DNA of 64,000 nt, taken from Rhizomucor pusillus (taxonomy: Eukaryota; Mucoromycota; Mucoromycetes; Mucorales; Lichtheimiaceae). Under the pieces are notes generated by a model. The model saw only the letters and a list, made by a program, of their open reading frames with translations, was not told the origin of the DNA and ran no database searches. The translations under genes were made by a program, and so were the position numbers. The stretch's first letter is position 1; each line of letters opens with the position of its first letter. The stretch covers positions 1 through 64,000 of the forward strand of contig FWWN02000658.1 of assembly GCA_900175165.2 (NCBI GenBank), read 5' to 3'. This document shows, in pieces, positions 15,510 through 26,904 of this stretch.

Positions 15510-17159
15510 AGATTCTCTTGAATATTCATGCACATGATGAGGTGGAGGCGGTGGAGGCAAGTTATGCAAGGAGGTGGTAGAGGAAGTGCGACGATGTTGA
15601 AGAGGATGCGACCATGTTCTGCGCTGAGCTTTCTCATTCGGTGGATCGCTGAGCTCTTGCAGACTCGGTGCAGATGGTTGACGAGGTATCGAGTCGAAAT
15701 GGAACGGCGGGAAATCTTGCAAGTTAGGAGCGGATGGATGCTTTGCTACGCTGTAGGGCGGTGCCTGATCAAAGTAGTCGTCAGCTTTCGCAATTGATAA
15801 GCGCCGTACCAACACACTGGGTGAAGTCGTGTACTCAGGCGGTGGGCTGAGCAGCATCGATGGAACAGTCTCCGGCAGACATGTTATCAATTTGTTTTCT
15901 TCTTTGAATAAGCCGTATCCGCCATCAAAGAGCGATTTCACCGAGCTGTTTGGTGGTTCTTCGGTTGTGCCAACTACAAGCGGCACGTCGAGCACGATAG
16001 TTGAGCCGTTTGCATTCATTTCCTCAGTGAAACGCATCACTTTTCCAACGTAGCTTGCCACGCGATCACGTTTACGTAGCGGTAGTCCCTCCATATCCAG
16101 GTTTATGATTGCACGTAAACGGTAGGTGATTCTGAGAGGATAACGATGGCTGTCGAGAGTTGGTGGGGTGTCAGCAGGGATCTTCAATGCATTAGTTGTG
16201 AATTTTGTTTGGAAGGTGTGATCGTCGCAAGATAGCGGTAAAGCAACGTGAGCAATGGACATTGTGTCGTACGAAACTTGGTCGTTGGCGGCCATTGTCT
16301 GAGTGATTCGGTCAAGATGCAGTGTGACGCCGTCGACAAGTCGGATTGGCGCAAAGTGTCGAATTTGCAGCGTTACAGGGATAACCTGATCTAAGCTCCA
16401 CCCCCACCCGAGAGGTTAAAATACATGGTCTCGCCGTTGCCCTGCCTTCCTTTCTTACCAGGTAGGTAACAGGATCGGGGCACATGCACCCACGCTGATG
16501 CGGTTTCGATTGTGCCTTTCTTTAAAACGCATTGTTTCATGATAATATCGTGGGGTATATTGAAAGAAAGTTGTCCTTCGCTTGTCAGCTCTTTGGTGTA
16601 GCAATCATCCAAAACTGATATCCGATCGAGAATCTCGACTGCGGCGGATGCTTTGGGCCAAACGCAACACGGCAAATCCGGTTGCTTATGCACAGCTTTC
16701 ACGTTGTAATTGATGCTTCCAGATATTCGCTTCAAATATTCAGCATCGTCTTGTTACAATTGTCGTTGTTTCGCGTTCTCTTACCTCGTGGTGTATGGAA
16801 GATGGTATATCGCTCGGTATTAATATGCTAAAGTTTACAGTTGTTGCACCCGTCACGATGTATGGATCAAGTGATACTTTAAACAATGGTCTTTGCTTTC
16901 CGGACTGCAGACGAGCTTTACATGTTAAAAATACTACAAGCTGCCCGGGTGTGGAGTTTTGCAACCCTAGACGAACTTTCCCTATACTTTACGTTTTAGT
17001 CTTCTTTCTTATAAAGTAAGCAAAGCGGGTCAACTGCTTGCCTGTAATGCGATCACCAGGGAAGTACACTCGAGGACCGCCATCGAGATTTATAGAAATG
17101 GGATCCTCTCGGTCGACATTGTACACGAACGTTGACTGAGAACGCAATCCCGTTTCCAT
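15504..17159 (-). CDS. Alpha-arrestin (ART-like trafficking adaptor)
   Basis: Arrestin-fold adaptor that in fungi links membrane permeases to Nedd4/Rsp5-type ubiquitin ligases. Four exons on the minus strand: 17159-17042, 16981-16785, 16729-16459, 16390-15504; 490 aa. Arrestin N motif YFPGDRITGKVRLGL is formed across intron 1, and the arrestin C part opens with DQVIPVTLQIRHF. The C-terminal tail holds PPEY, a PPxY motif for WW-domain binding, and a Pro/His-rich end. Intron 1 (17041-16982) starts with GCAAGC, a GC-AG intron; a GT donor nearby would delete the conserved DRITG. The gene converges on the DHX35-like gene and overlaps it by 6 bp. ART-type function is inferred from family and PPxY. 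Confidence 0.88.
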
Positions 17160-17701
17160 ATGCTTAAGCGGAAAAGAAATGGCGGAAAAAAGTTGTGTTC
17201 AGAAAGATGGGGAGTCTTTCCGCATGTGGTCACACACGCGTGCGTATATCCGCCAGCCAGCCAGTCCACTGCTGGGATAATCCAACATTGATTCACTTTC
17301 TTATCGTGATTTGAGCTCATGCATCTTTGAGAGTAGCCAGTCTATTACCAATTTACGGGTGTCAATTTTTCTCCAGCATTGAACACGTATATCATATATC
17401 GCGGATAGTGTCAAATGCTTCGCTGTGAATATCCTTAACATGTATCACTATACCCGCACCAAGTTTTACTACTAGCTCTATTCAATGCTTACATAATAGT
17501 TTCCGAAATCGAAAGCGATAGACTGACAATGTTTCAAGAAAAGAAAATTGCTGCTGCGATTGAGCATTTTACAAGGAAGATCTTAAATAAGAAGGAAGAA
17601 AAAAAAAAGCATCTAGGATATCTAAGGGAGGACGGTCGGGGCGGAAGAGAGCTATGGTACAACGGTGGAAGATGGGATGAAGATACGGAAAAAGAAAAAA
17701 T

Positions 17702-19269
17702 TCAAAAGTCTGGAAATAGATGTCGGTAAGGGTCTCCTTCTGGTTGTTCTTTTGGTTTCTCGTCCGGGTACTTTTCAAAATTACTTGTATCGTACTCATG
17801 GTTGTGCACTGGTACAAGCGGTGCCTGTCAATTTTGCTGGTTAGAAAGAAAGAGCCTCTTCTGTACAGGGGAAATGAAAACCATACCCGCACCGTTCGTC
17901 GCAGCAGACCTCGCCAATCGATACCTTTGAAGAAACGGTGATTCTTGATGTCATCCGCTCCTCCTTTGAGGTTACCTAATCGCCGGGTCCGATCGACAAC
18001 GAGAAGGCCCTTAACTAGTTCCTTGGCTGCACTGTCGAAATGCCTCGGGCACCGTACCTTGCCAGCCAATATCCGCTCGTATGTACCGACATGCGTTTCG
18101 TCGTAAAATGGAGGGTACCCAGCTAGCATCTCGTAGATAAGAATACCGAGAGCCCACCAATCTACTGGCTTGCCGTGACCCTTGCTCTGAATGATCTCAG
18201 GCGCCAGATACTCGGGTGTGCCGCAAAGAGTCCACGTTCGGTCGCTGATTTGTTTGGCAAAACCAAAATCCGTGATCCTAATGTGTCCCTCCGCATCCAG
18301 GAGGATGTTTTCTGGCTTGAGGTCACGATAGATTACATTTTGGCAGTGCAGATATCTATCAGGAAAAGGAAAAATAAAAAAATAACAGGACCCCGTGAGC
18401 ACTCCTTGTGTTTCAGCAAAAGCAAATCTGGCTGCTGCAAACGATCGTTTCTTACTCTATTGCCAGAACAATCTCTGCAGCGTAAAACTGCGTTGTGTGT
18501 ATAGAAAACCTGCCAGCACGCCGCAAGTGCCGGAAAAGCTCGCCGCCTATGACATACTCTTGCACCATGTACAGGCTGTAACTGTCTTGAAATGTACAGC
18601 AACTGGTTGTTTTGTTAAAAGTATGAGAAAAAGATTCCTTGGTTCACATGTTTGCAGAAAACAGAATAGCCATACTTACAGCTGCACAATGAACGGAAAG
18701 TTAACTCGTGAAAGCACCTGCCTCTCATTGTTGATATGCTCAACTTGTTTCAACCGTACAATTTCTGCCTTCTTGAGCACTTTAATAGCGTAATATTTGC
18801 TGAGTTCCTTCTGTCTGGCTAGATATACTCGACCAAAAGTCCCTGTGCCTGGAATGGGCCATTGTTTAGATGATGATAACCCCCAAACCTGCAGCATATT
18901 TATATGCGTACCCAGGGTCTCCAGTAGCTCAAAGTCGTCGATGCAGTGTAAGGATTTAGGGTCGAACTTTGGCTGCTGGTTCTGCCACTCTCGCAATATA
19001 GTTGAAAGAGACTCTTCCTCTGCCGAGCTCGTACTCGTAGTCGCAGAGTCGCTGTGTTCCAGACTCGTCTTAATGGAACCAAGTCCTTGAATGGTGACTG
19101 AGGACCGGAAGGTTATCGTGGACCGCGGTGGTGGTGGTAGTGGTTCCTGATCGACCTCGGCCGATCGTCCCGGCGATGGTCGCCTCAGGAAGAGCGAGGC
19201 AACGTGTGATATGAGTCGCAACGGAATTTTGGAGTAATGGTACGGGATCCCCCGAGGAAAGAGATGCTC
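17702..19269 (-). CDS. cAMP-dependent protein kinase catalytic subunit
   Basis: Serine/threonine kinase of the PKA C family, effector of cAMP signalling. Exons on the minus strand: (up to 19269)-18912, 18848-18680, 18602-18456, 18355-17887, 17824-17702. Kinase motifs: glycine loop [20 protein letters not shown], catalytic loop [14 protein letters not shown], activation loop [14 protein letters not shown] with the phosphorylatable Thr, then the AGC C-tail [16 protein letters not shown] and the terminal HLFPDF, close to the usual FxxF end. The start is unresolved: the first exon frame is open from about 19269 but has no ATG. A candidate ATG at 19400-19398 could join through a GC donor at 19382 to an acceptor ending at 19270 (427 aa), but that is conjecture. 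Confidence 0.92.
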
Positions 19270-19335
19270 CTTGAAGATTAGCAGAAGAAAACGGCGTTAT
19301 AATTTTTGGAAACACCTGGGAGTGGAAAGGAAGAG

Positions 19336-19375
19336 ATGTGTGTGCGTGTGTGTGGGTGGGTGGGCCTGTGGGTGC
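19336..19375 (+). repeat. GT/GGGT-rich tract with G-quadruplex pattern
   Basis: A GTGTGT run grades into GGG-T-GGG-T-GGG-CCTGT-GGG at 19354-19372: four G3 tracts with loops of 1, 1 and 5 nt, which fits the G-quadruplex consensus. It lies just upstream of the first certain PKA coding exon, on the strand opposite to the gene. Confidence 0.6.
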
Positions 19376-20159
19376 TTCTTGCCTTTCGAAGCGACGTCAT
19401 TATTTTATTACATTTACAAAGAAAAGCTCTTCTTCTTAAACATTTGGCAAACATTCTTTATTCATGTGTTTGCCATCTACCGTTATCTTATACAGCGCCT
19501 CTACTTGGGCTTGTCTGCAGCTCTACAGCCCTGTTGCGCATTTGGATAGGCAGGCAACTTTGTGTACCCTTGCGATTTTTGCGACGGGCTTCCAAATTTC
19601 ACGAGTTCTTTTTTCTTTGCCAACGTTTTGCCGTGGTGGGGTCACGGAAAATAGAAAAAGCATATCGGATTCACCGGCCATCCCCCATGCCATTAAGCAA
19701 AAGGCCGGGAGAAAGGCGACTAATAGACAATCCTTTAATGTCTTGCACTCGTTCGGCACAACAGTGGACGGGAAATATCAGCACCGTTGGAATTTGACAT
19801 AGAGCGCTTCAAAAACTCGAGGAAATACAAACTCAAACGCACTAACGCGCGGGAAGTTCCTAATCAGGCATGCGCAACTTGTGGTAGATAAATGTAAACG
19901 ATGGAGCTTGCAACACATGGTCGAAAAGTACGGCTGTCCAAGTGACAGCATTGCTTATCTGGAACACGGCAAAGTCTAGCGTTTTTCTCATAATTTGAGT
20001 CGTAAGGCAATCGACGATAAAGACTGGGAAAGGCATTCCATCCAGTGAAACAACACTGATCGCTCCAATACCGAGCTAAAAAGTATATTTTGGATGAATA
20101 GAAAACGAGCTATAACGTTAAACTGGGGGATGTAACTAGGGAAGAAGAGTGCGAAGCTC

Positions 20160-20848
20160 CTAACCAAAGATCGATCTGCGTTTTGCCGGTTTGGACTCTT
20201 CTTGCGGTTTTGCAATAATGACGGTGCAGGGTGCATGATGCACGCAGTGGTCGCTGACACTACCAAGCAACGTTCTGCATGATATTTATCTTTTCGTAAA
20301 TATATCATCACTCCGCATGGACTAGCGAGGAGACAGACCTTTTGATAGTGCCCATATTTCGTGAACCCATGATCAAAACATCGGCTTTGACTTCGCTGAC
20401 CTTACGGATGATCTCAGTCTTTGGCTCACCAATCATCGATATAGCCTTGCAAGCAATCTGGAAGATAATAGTCAGTCAGCAATCATCCCTCTACTTGATG
20501 TATCGTGCGGTCACTCGCCTTTCTGTGCCAGAGTCGAGAAGCGAATGATTTCAAAAGCTTGTGACTTTCAACTTTGCGTTCTTCTGCCATTTCCTCAATG
20601 TAGCCGCTCGCATCGACGTAGGGCGCTAAAGGCGTATCAATGAGACGGACGTGCACCAGTACGACGAGATCTTTATCCGGTCGGACAAAGTTATCTACGG
20701 CCCAGTTGATTACATATTGCGCTGAATTTTCGTCAATAGATACGACTACTACGCGTTCCAGCTCAACGACTCCGTGTTCTGCTTCGTTGTGACTATATTG
20801 CTCGACGATAGTTTCTCGACGTCTTGTTTTATCGGCAGGTTCGCTCAT
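20160..20848 (-). CDS. Universal stress protein (UspA fold), copy 1
   Basis: UspA-like nucleotide-binding stress protein. Exons 20848-20519 (330 nt), 20457-20339 (119 nt), 20274-20160 (115 nt); 187 aa. Features: VVVVSIDENSAQYVINWA near the N-terminus (first beta strand and binding loop), ADVLIMGSRNMGTIKR and LLGSVSDHCVHHAPCTVIIA, the G-x2-G-x9-G(S/T)-type ATP-binding region of Usp proteins. The tail ends in basic RRSIFG. Intron 1 (20518-20458) has a GC donor (GCGAGT). Exon sizes and phases are identical to copy 2 at 22188-22886, so the two arose by tandem duplication. Ligand and stress condition are unknown. Confidence 0.9.
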
Positions 20849-21939
20849 ATTGGTAGAAAAAGATAGAAAAGGCCGAGAAAAAAATGGATAAAGTCGAAAA
20901 GGAAAAGATGGGTTTCAGTGACTTTTAAATAATTGTCTTCGCATAAATTTCCATCGAGGTTCTTGGACAGGTCCGGTTGATTGGATTTTCGATGGACTTT
21001 TTGATATATTGCGTTTTGGCTTAACTGTATTCACTCTGAAGCTTAAGATATTTAGATCAATTGCGATTCAAGTCTGCATCCGCAGTAGCATGGATCAATA
21101 TACATAAGTTAGTTTTATCCGTTGTAAGCATACGAAACAAGCGTTCAAAGGTTATCAAACTGGCGAAAGAAATATCACGCGATATGTAAGCGATCAAAAC
21201 AATGACATAGCATACGAGTATACAATGCATGTTCACCACGATTTGTTCCGGATAAATATGTCAGTGCTTTGGACAAATGGACATATACACAGTCAGGCGA
21301 TGAGGTTGTATCCTAGCAAATGCGGCGTTGAAAGAGGCGCTAATGCGTTTGGGAAGCATGCATAAGTTATTCCGATAAGATGTGCTTTATCATTTTCACT
21401 TTTTGCTCCGTTTTGAAAATCGCCACGCGTATCATGATATCATGCATTGTATCCCGGTGAAAGGATATTAGTGTGCCAAAACGGTAAGATCGCTTTGATT
21501 CCCAGTTGTTTCGGAGTCCGCCTCACATGAAACTCGGGTGCCTTTGGTAGCATTGCGAAAACGCAGTAATATCTTTTGGCAGAGCTTCAGCTGCGCAAGG
21601 TCATTGTAATCAATATGACGGGCCTGTTAACAGCTATGCTTGGGAGCTCTGTATAGTGTACCTATCTACTGTAGTATTGATCCGAAGCAGAGGACCCCAA
21701 TATGACACTGTCTGTGATATCGTTTAAACCAGTCATAAGGCAAAGTCGGGCATGGTAACTAGAAGACCGGTCGTTAACTATGGATAATAAAAGGAGACTG
21801 ATAGATGCAATAAACGAGATACAGGTCAAGATAGGCACCTGTCAAATTTGAGTTGAGTCAGACGCCGACAATGACCGGAACCGATATCCGGCCAGCCCTA
21901 GTCTTTGCTGTTGCCAACAACCGCCGCAGCTGTTAAGCT
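20849..21939. other. Intergenic, divergent promoter region
   Basis: About 1.1 kb between the minus-strand stress-protein start and the plus-strand CHCH start. I see no open frame worth calling and no RNA gene. It must hold the promoters of both divergent genes; specific elements were not recognised. Confidence 0.5.
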
Positions 21940-22098
21940 ATGCCCGAAGCAGAAAAGACAACAACAACAACAAAGAATTCTGTCTGCGACTACAAGCCAT
22001 TGCAAGAATGTCTGGCCAAAAACAACAATGATCGTTCTAAATGCATGAAGGAATGGCAAGAATTTCAAGAAGCCTGCCGAGCTAAAAAGTATATATAA
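21940..22098 (+). CDS. Small CHCH-like mitochondrial protein
   Basis: A 52-residue single-exon frame, MPEAEKTTTTT followed by a cysteine-helix pattern: C16-x7-C24 and C35-x10-C46, within VCDYKPLQECLAKNN and KCMKEWQEFQEAC. This resembles the twin CX9C (CHCH) proteins imported by Mia40 into the mitochondrial intermembrane space, such as the cytochrome-oxidase assembly factor Coa4/Cmc3, though the spacings are not the canonical 9. It ends 90 bp from the stop of the convergent stress-protein copy 2, so their 3' UTRs probably overlap. The family is likely; the exact orthologue is not established. Confidence 0.68.
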   Translation: MPEAEKTTTTTKNSVCDYKPLQECLAKNNNDRSKCMKEWQEFQEACRAKKYI

Positions 22099-22187
22099 TT
22101 TTCGAAGGGATAATAGCGCAACGTGATAGAGAAAATGAGCTGTAACATGGATGCAAATAGGAAACAAGAGTGCGAAGCTTGCCGCTC

Positions 22188-22886
22188 CTAACCAAAGATC
22201 GATCTGCGCTTCTCCTGTTTGGGCATATCGCGTGGTTTTGCAATAATGACAGTGCAAGGTGCATGATGTGCACAGTGATCGCTCACGCTTCCCAGGAATC
22301 TCCTGCAGATGTATTTAATCTAGTTAACAGACTTTTTGCCACTTGATAATGGGAATAATAAGACCAGACCTTTTGATGGCACCCATCTTTCGAGAACCCA
22401 TGATGAGAACATCGGCTTTGATTTCATTAACCTTGCGAATGATCTCGTCTTTTGCCTCACCAATCATCGAGATAGCTTTACATGCAATCTAAAGAGAGTA
22501 TTCTGTCAGCCATCCTCTCTTTATCTTTTGATATCTTGTTCAAATTGGATATTTGCCTGCTTTTCCCAGAGCTGGGATGCATATGTCTTTAGAAGTTCGT
22601 GACTTTTGGCTTTGCGTTCTTCTGCCATTTCCTCGACGAAACCGGTTGCATACACGTACGGTTGCAAAGGTGTATCGAGGACACGTACATGCACGAGAAC
22701 GACGAGATCTTTGTCTGGTCGAATAAAGTTATTTACGGCCCAGTTGATCACGTACTGTGCTGAATTTTCGTCGATCGACACGACCACCACGCGTTCTAAA
22801 TGAAGAAGACCGTGTTCCTCGAGGTTGTGACTATATTGCTCGACAAGAGTTTCTCGATGTTTTGCTTTATCAGCAGGATTACTCAT
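22188..22886 (-). CDS. Universal stress protein (UspA fold), copy 2
   Basis: Paralogue of the gene at 20160-20848. Exons 22886-22557 (330 nt), 22488-22370 (119 nt), 22302-22188 (115 nt); 187 aa, the same lengths and phases as copy 1. VVVVSIDENSAQYVINWA is identical, and the C-terminal ATP-loop region reads FLGSVSDHCAHHAPCTVIIA. Intron 1 (22556-22489) begins with GCAAAT, and no GT dinucleotide exists anywhere in it, so the GC donor is unavoidable. Similarity continues past the stop codon (shared GAGTGCGAAGCT near 20140-20155 and 22168-22180), showing that the duplication included 3' flanking sequence. Confidence 0.9.
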
Positions 22887-23041
22887 AATAATTTGAATGG
22901 GAAGAAGGAGGGGAAAAGTGAGGAGAAACGGAAGGGTTTCAGTGACTTTAAAACAAATTCATGTCAAAACGAAACTTTCGAATTTTGCAGAGCACGTGGG
23001 CTCACTCAAAGATATACATCGTTGGCATACGTATTTCACTG

Positions 23042-24100
23042 CTAGAGTGCATCACCTACAAACTCTTCAATATCCTTGAAGAGACCTTGTAGACACTGTT
23101 CATGGGTCAGATTTTTGTACAGTCGCATGCGAACGTCCACATCTTGGCGTCGCTGCGGTGGCAACGCGTCGCCTAGCATGTTATACATGTCTACAGATTT
23201 CTGGACAGAAACTGTAGAATCATTGCTGCCATGCACAAACAGAATTCGCGGGAACAAGTCCGGAAGGTCATTTGACGTTCTGAACATCGCGTGATTCGCA
23301 CGGATCAATCCCGCCGTGCTTTCTGAGTAGCATCCGGCGAACCTTTGACGTTTCTTTACGTTAGCAACGATAGCGAAAGGAATGATAATATTGTTGAAAA
23401 AAGAAAATACATCTTACAATAGCAGACCCTCGATCTGAGGTAAAAAGTCCAAAGGTTGCTGCATGGATAACGAATGCTTGCCTTTATCTTGTTCATCCAG
23501 GCATTTCACTTTGGTAAGCACGTCTTCAAACGCAATCTGAGCTACAACATCTGCAGCTGTCCCGTGACTCTATTTGCATATTAATTGATCAGCAAAAGCT
23601 ACAGTAGTCAATGCAGGACCCTGTCGAGCTTGTACCATAATGTAGATCATTTCTGCAGACAGGATTTTGGATGCGTACTTGATGGCTTCCCGTACATCGT
23701 AGCATGCACATTCTTCGCGGTACTGCGGAACGGCGACCGCGTATCCAAAGTCGCAAAGTCTGCTTGCCAAGGGAGCATACAAACGCTTGCTTTGAGGTGT
23801 TGTTGATCCGTAAACAAATAATACAAGAATGCCGGATGCATTGATTGCGTTGTAAACATCAAGGCGGCAGACATGTGGGTTTGATTTGCTGTACACACGG
23901 TTGCTCTGACAAATTCGGTGCCTGCTACGATCAGTCACGCGCCAGTGGATGTACCCGAGCACAAATGGGATAGTTTTCACAAGCTTATCATTCCAGTGGA
24001 TGACAGCCGAAGGTCGGACGGGTAGATCGCTCAGCAACTGTCTCCAAGGTGATGTCCAACGGCAGCAATAGAAATACGTCGTCCATGCACTTGTATACAT
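23042..24100 (-). CDS. Alpha/beta-hydrolase (esterase-like)
   Basis: Three exons: 24100-23636, 23569-23418, 23342-23042; 305 aa. The core reads LVLFVYGSTT (oxyanion region) and AVAVPQYRE, as in isoprenylcysteine-methylesterase-like and related carboxylesterases. The exon 1/2 join gives IYIMSHGTAAD at the nucleophile elbow, with Ser in an x-x-S-x-G context rather than the usual G-x-S-x-G. Asp in LFVHGSNDSTVS and His in NLTHEQC complete a triad. The N-terminal 80 residues contain Trp- and Tyr-rich hydrophobic segments and may be membrane-associated. Substrate unknown. An extra upstream exon cannot be excluded. Confidence 0.78.
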
Positions 24101-24446
24101 TGCGCCTTGTCAAACTGTCAGCAAATTTCTATTTACTCTGCAGCTCGACATTAAGTACCTGCACAGAAAATTAAAAGCGGTAGACAGAGGAGAAGGCATA
24201 AAGTGAGCATCGGCAGACAAAATAGCGAGATGGAGACGAATAGAGTCTTATTTGATGACAGTAGATATTTCATTGTATAATAAGACTCGAGAAAAGAGTG
24301 CAAAGTGGGAAAGAAAAAGGGAGAGAGGAAGCAATGTGCTTTCATATTAAAAAAAAAAAGAACTTGAAACACCAAAGTAACTTTGTAAACAAAAGGGAAA
24401 ATTCAAAAAGAGGGAGTGGTGATACTTCTAACGACTACGTATTATT
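24101..24446. other. Intergenic spacer
   Basis: Between the hydrolase start and the SHMT stop, with A- and T-rich runs. No gene or RNA recognised. Confidence 0.5.
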
Positions 24447-26292
24447 TTACAATTTCATCTCAGATTCATAGAAACCAACTGTGGGGAACTCGGATGCGAA
24501 AGCGGCAACCTGTTTCTTGAGTTCTTGGATATCTTGGATATGCTCGCCGTTACCGATGTGTGCCTTAAAGTCGGCCAATTTAGTGCCCTGGACCTTGCCC
24601 TTCTCTTGTACTGCGATATTGACAGCATCGTCGATGAAACCAGCGATCTTTGCAAAGTCTTGTTCCTTGAGACCTCGGCTGGTCATTGCCGGGGTACCGA
24701 TACGGAGACCGCCAGGGATCAAGGCACTCTTGTCGCCTGGCACGGTGTTCTTGTTAGCTGCAATGTTGACGAGTTCGAGTACACGTTCGACACGTGCACC
24801 GTCGATGCCCTTGGGCTTGAGGTTGACGAGAAGCAAATGGTTATCGGAACCGCCGGAGACGAGGTCGTATCCGAGCTGTGTGAATGCGTTGGCGAATGCT
24901 TGGTTGTTCTTTAATACTTGCTCTTGGTATTCTTTGAAAAGAGGAGATTTGACTTGCTTGAGCGCGACTGCGAGGGCAGCGATGGTGTGGTTGTGAGGGC
25001 CGCCTTGGTGGCCAGGGAAAACGGATTGGTTGATGGGTCCTTCAAGGTCATACATGACCTGGTTTCCTTTCTTGTCTGTCTTGCGGACTCCCTTGCGGAA
25101 GAAGATCATAGAACCACGAGGACCACGCAAAGACTTGTGTGTGGTCGTAGTAACGATATCAGCATGTTCAAAGGGTCCCGGCAAAACGCCAGCAGCGACC
25201 AAGCCGGATATGTGTGCCATATCAGCCATCAGGTAGGCACCAGCCTTGTCGGCAATTTCTTTCATGCGCGCATAGTCGATGTTGCGAGCATATGCACTGG
25301 CACCGGCAACGATTACTTTGGGACGGTACAGCAGAGCATTGGCTTCCAGTGCGTCGTAATCGATTCTGCCAGTCTTTTCATCCAATCTGTAGGGGAAGGT
25401 CTCGAAATACGAAGAAACGGCAGAAATCTTCTTGGTGGGTGTCTGGTAACCATGAGACAAGCTTGAACAAAGGACAACATCCTGTCAGCTTGTTGTGCAT
25501 CTACCTTTCCATACCAAATATCTCATCACTTACTGTCCACCGTGAGGAAGATCAAGACCCATGAGTCGATCGTGCGGCTTCATGACAGCGCTGTACACGT
25601 ACAAGTTGGCAGGTGCACCTGAAAGGGCTTGGACGTTAACACCCCACTTTTCAGGATCGAGATCAAAGGCTTCCAGAGCACGCTTTTGGCACAAGAGTTC
25701 AGACATGTCAATAAATTCATTGCCACCATAATATCTATAATAGTATTATCGCGTTTAATATCACTCTGCAGAAGAAAACAGGAGGATGCTCTTACCTGGC
25801 ACCGGGGTAACCTTCTGAGTATTTGTTTTGCATGACGCTGCCAAGGGCATCCATGACGGCACGGGAGGTGAAGTTCTGTCAAGCCCGCTTTCTTAGCTGT
25901 CTGATGGCGATAGCCAATGGACTCAAGATAAAAATACTCACCTCGGAAGGAATCAAGCAAACGCTTTCGCGTTGTCGCTTCTTTTCATTTTCAATGATAT
26001 TGAACATTTCAGGATCATTTTGTTCCAAGCGTTCATTCAACAGCTACAACCCACGTGATTTAACCGAACGTGAATCTTGCAAAAAGTGAAAAAAGAAGTA
26101 TAGCTTTACCTCTCGCTGACCAGCAGGAAAGACATATGTGCGCTATCAATAGGTATATCGTGCGTGAATATATGAATGGGACTCGAAGAGAGCATAGCTC
26201 AGTTAGTTTGTAACACATACGGCAGCCTGCAACGCGGCAGGACGGACAACAGCTTTGCCAGTTCTCGTAGCAGTTGCGAGCGATCTCAACAT
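24447..26292 (-). CDS. Serine hydroxymethyltransferase, mitochondrial
   Basis: PLP enzyme that converts serine and tetrahydrofolate to glycine and methylene-THF. Six exons: 26292-26221, 26142-26110, 26043-25942, 25875-25796, 25734-25534, 25461-24447; 500 aa, the family's usual size. Motifs: [42 protein letters not shown] (formed across intron 5), and the PLP-lysine site [13 protein letters not shown]. Exon 1 ([20 protein letters not shown]) is Arg/Ala/Ser-rich without acidic residues, a typical mitochondrial presequence. Codon use is biased as in highly expressed genes. Confidence 0.96.
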
Positions 26293-26904
26293 TGCGATTG
26301 TGGGGGAAAAGAAGGAAAAGGAGACCGGAAAGTTTACTGATACGACACAGTTTTTATTGGGCCTCATTTTTTTACGTGGCCTAAAAGAGGCAAGAGGATC
26401 CCTTTCCTTTCCTTTAGAGTATTGAGATCTGTCACCGTGCAAGTTCACCGAGTCGTGTTTTTTGGGAATTTTTTTTTCGACACTCGCCCGCCCTTGGCTG
26501 GTTCCCCTCCGAACCTTTGCTTTAATCAGTACCATTTACTTGAAGCAATATGTTGCAACAAATCCTTGATTGTTGTTTTCCATGCCTCTGATGGTTTATT
26601 TATTTTATTCATCGATACTTCTCCGTGATATAGATCGATGCACAAAAACGGTATTTTGCGTTCCCATGATGATACCTTTGCTAGAAACAGCTTATCCATA
26701 TACCGATGTAAGAAGTGAAGCCACTCGTCCGTAATACAAGCAAAAGACATATGAGTCACTCTCGAAAGCGATTAAACTTGCAAAGCTGTGCGAATCCGTG
26801 CTTTTTGATTTTTTGATAAATGACAAAGAGAAAAAAAAGGACAAAAGAGTAGATCGTAATATACTATGCGCATTTTTCCAAGATTCACAGCAACAAAGTA
26901 GCTT
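26293..26904. other. Intergenic, SHMT promoter side
   Basis: No supported gene. Contains the SHMT upstream region (minus strand) and the 3' flank of the Acinus-like gene. Short frames on either strand lack domains. Confidence 0.5.

Noticed and set aside
19306..19797. Long plus-strand frame opposite the PKA 5' region
   Set aside because: It runs through the GT-rich repeat and the PKA upstream region, giving Cys/Val/Gly-rich translation typical of repeats.
24918..25466. Long plus-strand frame antisense to SHMT
   Set aside because: Mirror frame of a codon-biased gene. The sense strand carries all SHMT motifs.
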